This document shows positions 5,805 through 6,556 of a stretch of DNA of 6,556 bases, one piece after another; the first letter of the stretch is position 1; every line of letters begins with the position of its first letter. The translations under genes and the position numbers were made by a program. Location: the NCBI GenBank assembly GCA_934647145.1, contig CAKUFB010000153.1, forward strand, positions 1 to 6,556. The letters are read 5' to 3'. Below the pieces are notes generated by a model. That model was given only the letters and a program-made list of their open reading frames with translations, did not search any database and was not told the origin of the DNA. This stretch comes from an uncultured Clostridia bacterium (lineage in GTDB: Bacteria > Bacillota > Clostridia > Christensenellales > Aristaeellaceae).

Positions 5805-5824
5805 TGTCGCCTGCGGAGGCGGCG
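5805..5824 (+). other. Leader hairpin of the tRNA precursor transcript
   Basis: TGTCGCCT (5805-5812) pairs with AGGCGGCG (5817-5824), including two G-U pairs, around a GCGG tetraloop. It would sit at the very 5' end of the precursor RNA, where it could protect the transcript or guide processing (inference). Confidence 0.55.
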
Positions 5825-5843
5825 TTCATGGCGGGTTACCGAT

Positions 5844-5920
5844 CGGGGTGTAGCGCAGTTCGGTAGCGCACGTGCTTTGGGAGCATGGGGCCGCAGGTTC
5901 AAATCCTGTCACCCCGACCA
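5844..5920 (+). tRNA. tRNA-Pro (anticodon TGG)
   Basis: A full cloverleaf: acceptor stem CGGGGTG with CACCCCG (5910-5916), anticodon stem CGTGC/GCATG, loop TTTGGGA with TGG at 5878-5880, T loop TTCAAAT, discriminator A and encoded CCA (5918-5920). It reads CCA and, by wobble, other proline codons. It is the first gene of the cluster, with 9 bp to the next. Confidence 0.97.
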
Positions 5921-5929
5921 GCTTTACAT

Positions 5930-6005
5930 GGCCTCTTGGTCAAGCGGTCTAAGACACCGCCCTTTCACGGCGGTAACAGGGGTTCGAGTCCCCTAGAGGT
6001 CACCA
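5930..6005 (+). tRNA. tRNA-Glu (anticodon TTC)
   Basis: Acceptor GGCCTCT pairs with AGAGGTC (one G-U), anticodon stem CCGCC/GGCGG holds the loop CTTTCAC with TTC at 5964-5966, and the T arm AGGGG/CCCCT holds TTCGAGT. CCA is encoded (6003-6005). A 24-bp spacer with a short T run follows. Confidence 0.97.
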
Positions 6006-6029
6006 CTTTTTCCCATAGCGCAGGATCGC

Positions 6030-6106
6030 GGGCCATTAGCTCAGTTGGTCAGAGCTGTCGGCTCATAACCGATTGGTCCGGGGTTCAAGTCCCTGATGGC
6101 CCACCA
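6030..6106 (+). tRNA. tRNA with CAT anticodon, probably elongator tRNA-Met
   Basis: Acceptor GGGCCAT pairs with ATGGCCC, anticodon stem GTCGG/CCGAT holds the loop CTCATAA with CAT at 6064-6066, and CCA is encoded (6104-6106). It lacks the initiator signature: its first acceptor pair is normal G-C and the anticodon stem has no three G-C pair run. Elongator Met is favoured, but a lysidine-modified tRNA-Ile2, which shares the CAT anticodon and a similar CTCATAA loop, cannot be excluded by eye. Confidence 0.88.
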
Positions 6107-6110
6107 ATTT

Positions 6111-6187
6111 GGCCCGGTAGTACAGTTGGTTAGTACGCCAGCCTGTCACGCTGGAGGTCGAGGGTTCGAGCCCCTTCCGGGTCGCCA
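6111..6187 (+). tRNA. tRNA-Asp (anticodon GTC)
   Basis: Acceptor GGCCCGG pairs with CCGGGTC, anticodon stem CCAGC/GCTGG holds the loop CTGTCAC with GTC at 6145-6147, the T loop is TTCGAGC, the discriminator is G as expected for Asp, and CCA is encoded. Only 4 bp separate it from the preceding tRNA. Confidence 0.97.
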
Positions 6188-6218
6188 TTTTTTCCCTGCT
6201 GGGTAGGACAGAACTTGT

Positions 6219-6294
6219 GCTGGTGTAGCTCAATTGGCAGAGCAGCTGATTTGTAATCAGCAGGTTGCGGGTTCAAGTCCCATCGCCAGCTCCA
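6219..6294 (+). tRNA. tRNA-Thr (anticodon TGT)
   Basis: Acceptor GCTGGTG pairs with CGCCAGC (one G-U), anticodon stem GCTGA/TCAGC holds the loop TTTGTAA with TGT at 6252-6254, the T loop is TTCAAGT, the discriminator is T, and CCA is encoded (6292-6294). Confidence 0.97.
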
Positions 6295-6313
6295 TCAGAG
6301 ACTCCTTTTACAT

Positions 6314-6398
<85 letters not shown>

Positions 6399-6471
6399 TT
6401 TTGCCTGCATCGCGTCTCAGGCGGGTCGGCCGTCTGTCCCGTGATCATATAAAAACTTCATATTGCCACAT

Positions 6472-6556
<85 letters not shown>

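Overview
The window looks like chromosomal DNA of a GC-rich member of the Clostridia. This is inferred from the strong AGGAGG-type ribosome binding sites, the gene families present, the OmpR/HisKA two-component pair and the tRNA genes with encoded CCA ends. The genus cannot be named from the sequence alone.

Layout. The left edge (1-138, + strand) is the tail of an RlmD/TrmA-type 23S rRNA uracil methyltransferase gene. It ends at an intrinsic terminator (152-178) that it shares with a convergent two-component operon. That operon lies on the - strand: an OmpR-family response regulator (1450-2124, TTG start) followed by its sensor histidine kinase (221-1453), with a 4-bp overlap. Diverging from it on the + strand is a tightly overlapping three-gene operon: a VTC-domain (polyphosphate polymerase-like, triphosphate-tunnel fold) protein at 2264-2989, a DUF4956 membrane protein at 2982-3656, and an exported DUF4353 'carbohydrate-binding' protein rich in beta-strand repeats at 3653-5194. 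The three products would sit in the cytoplasm, in the membrane and outside the cell.

The 139-bp region between the two operons carries two mirror-image promoters. Each has a tandem TTTCAG-type repeat with an 11-bp period, placed 7 bp upstream of a -10 hexamer, and neither has a good -35. This is the expected geometry for an OmpR-type regulator that activates from direct repeats, so the regulator probably controls both itself and the VTC/DUF4956/DUF4353 operon.

The non-coding stretch 5195-5843 holds an unusual array of seven perfect 15-bp dyads (6-bp arms, 3-nt loops). The arms differ in sequence but always pair, and where the array is regular the period is 30 bp. It is interleaved with two 83-bp copies of a larger hairpin module that may act as the operon's terminator. 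A perfect consensus promoter (TTGACA, 17 bp, TATAAT) at 5770-5798 then drives a tRNA cluster: Pro(TGG), Glu(TTC), Met(CAT), Asp(GTC), Thr(TGT), Tyr(GTA), Tyr(GTA). The two Tyr genes are identical. The window ends exactly at the CCA of the second, so the cluster may continue.

The most interesting elements are the regulator-linked VTC/DUF4956/DUF4353 cassette, whose biochemical job is not established, and the covarying hairpin array behind it.
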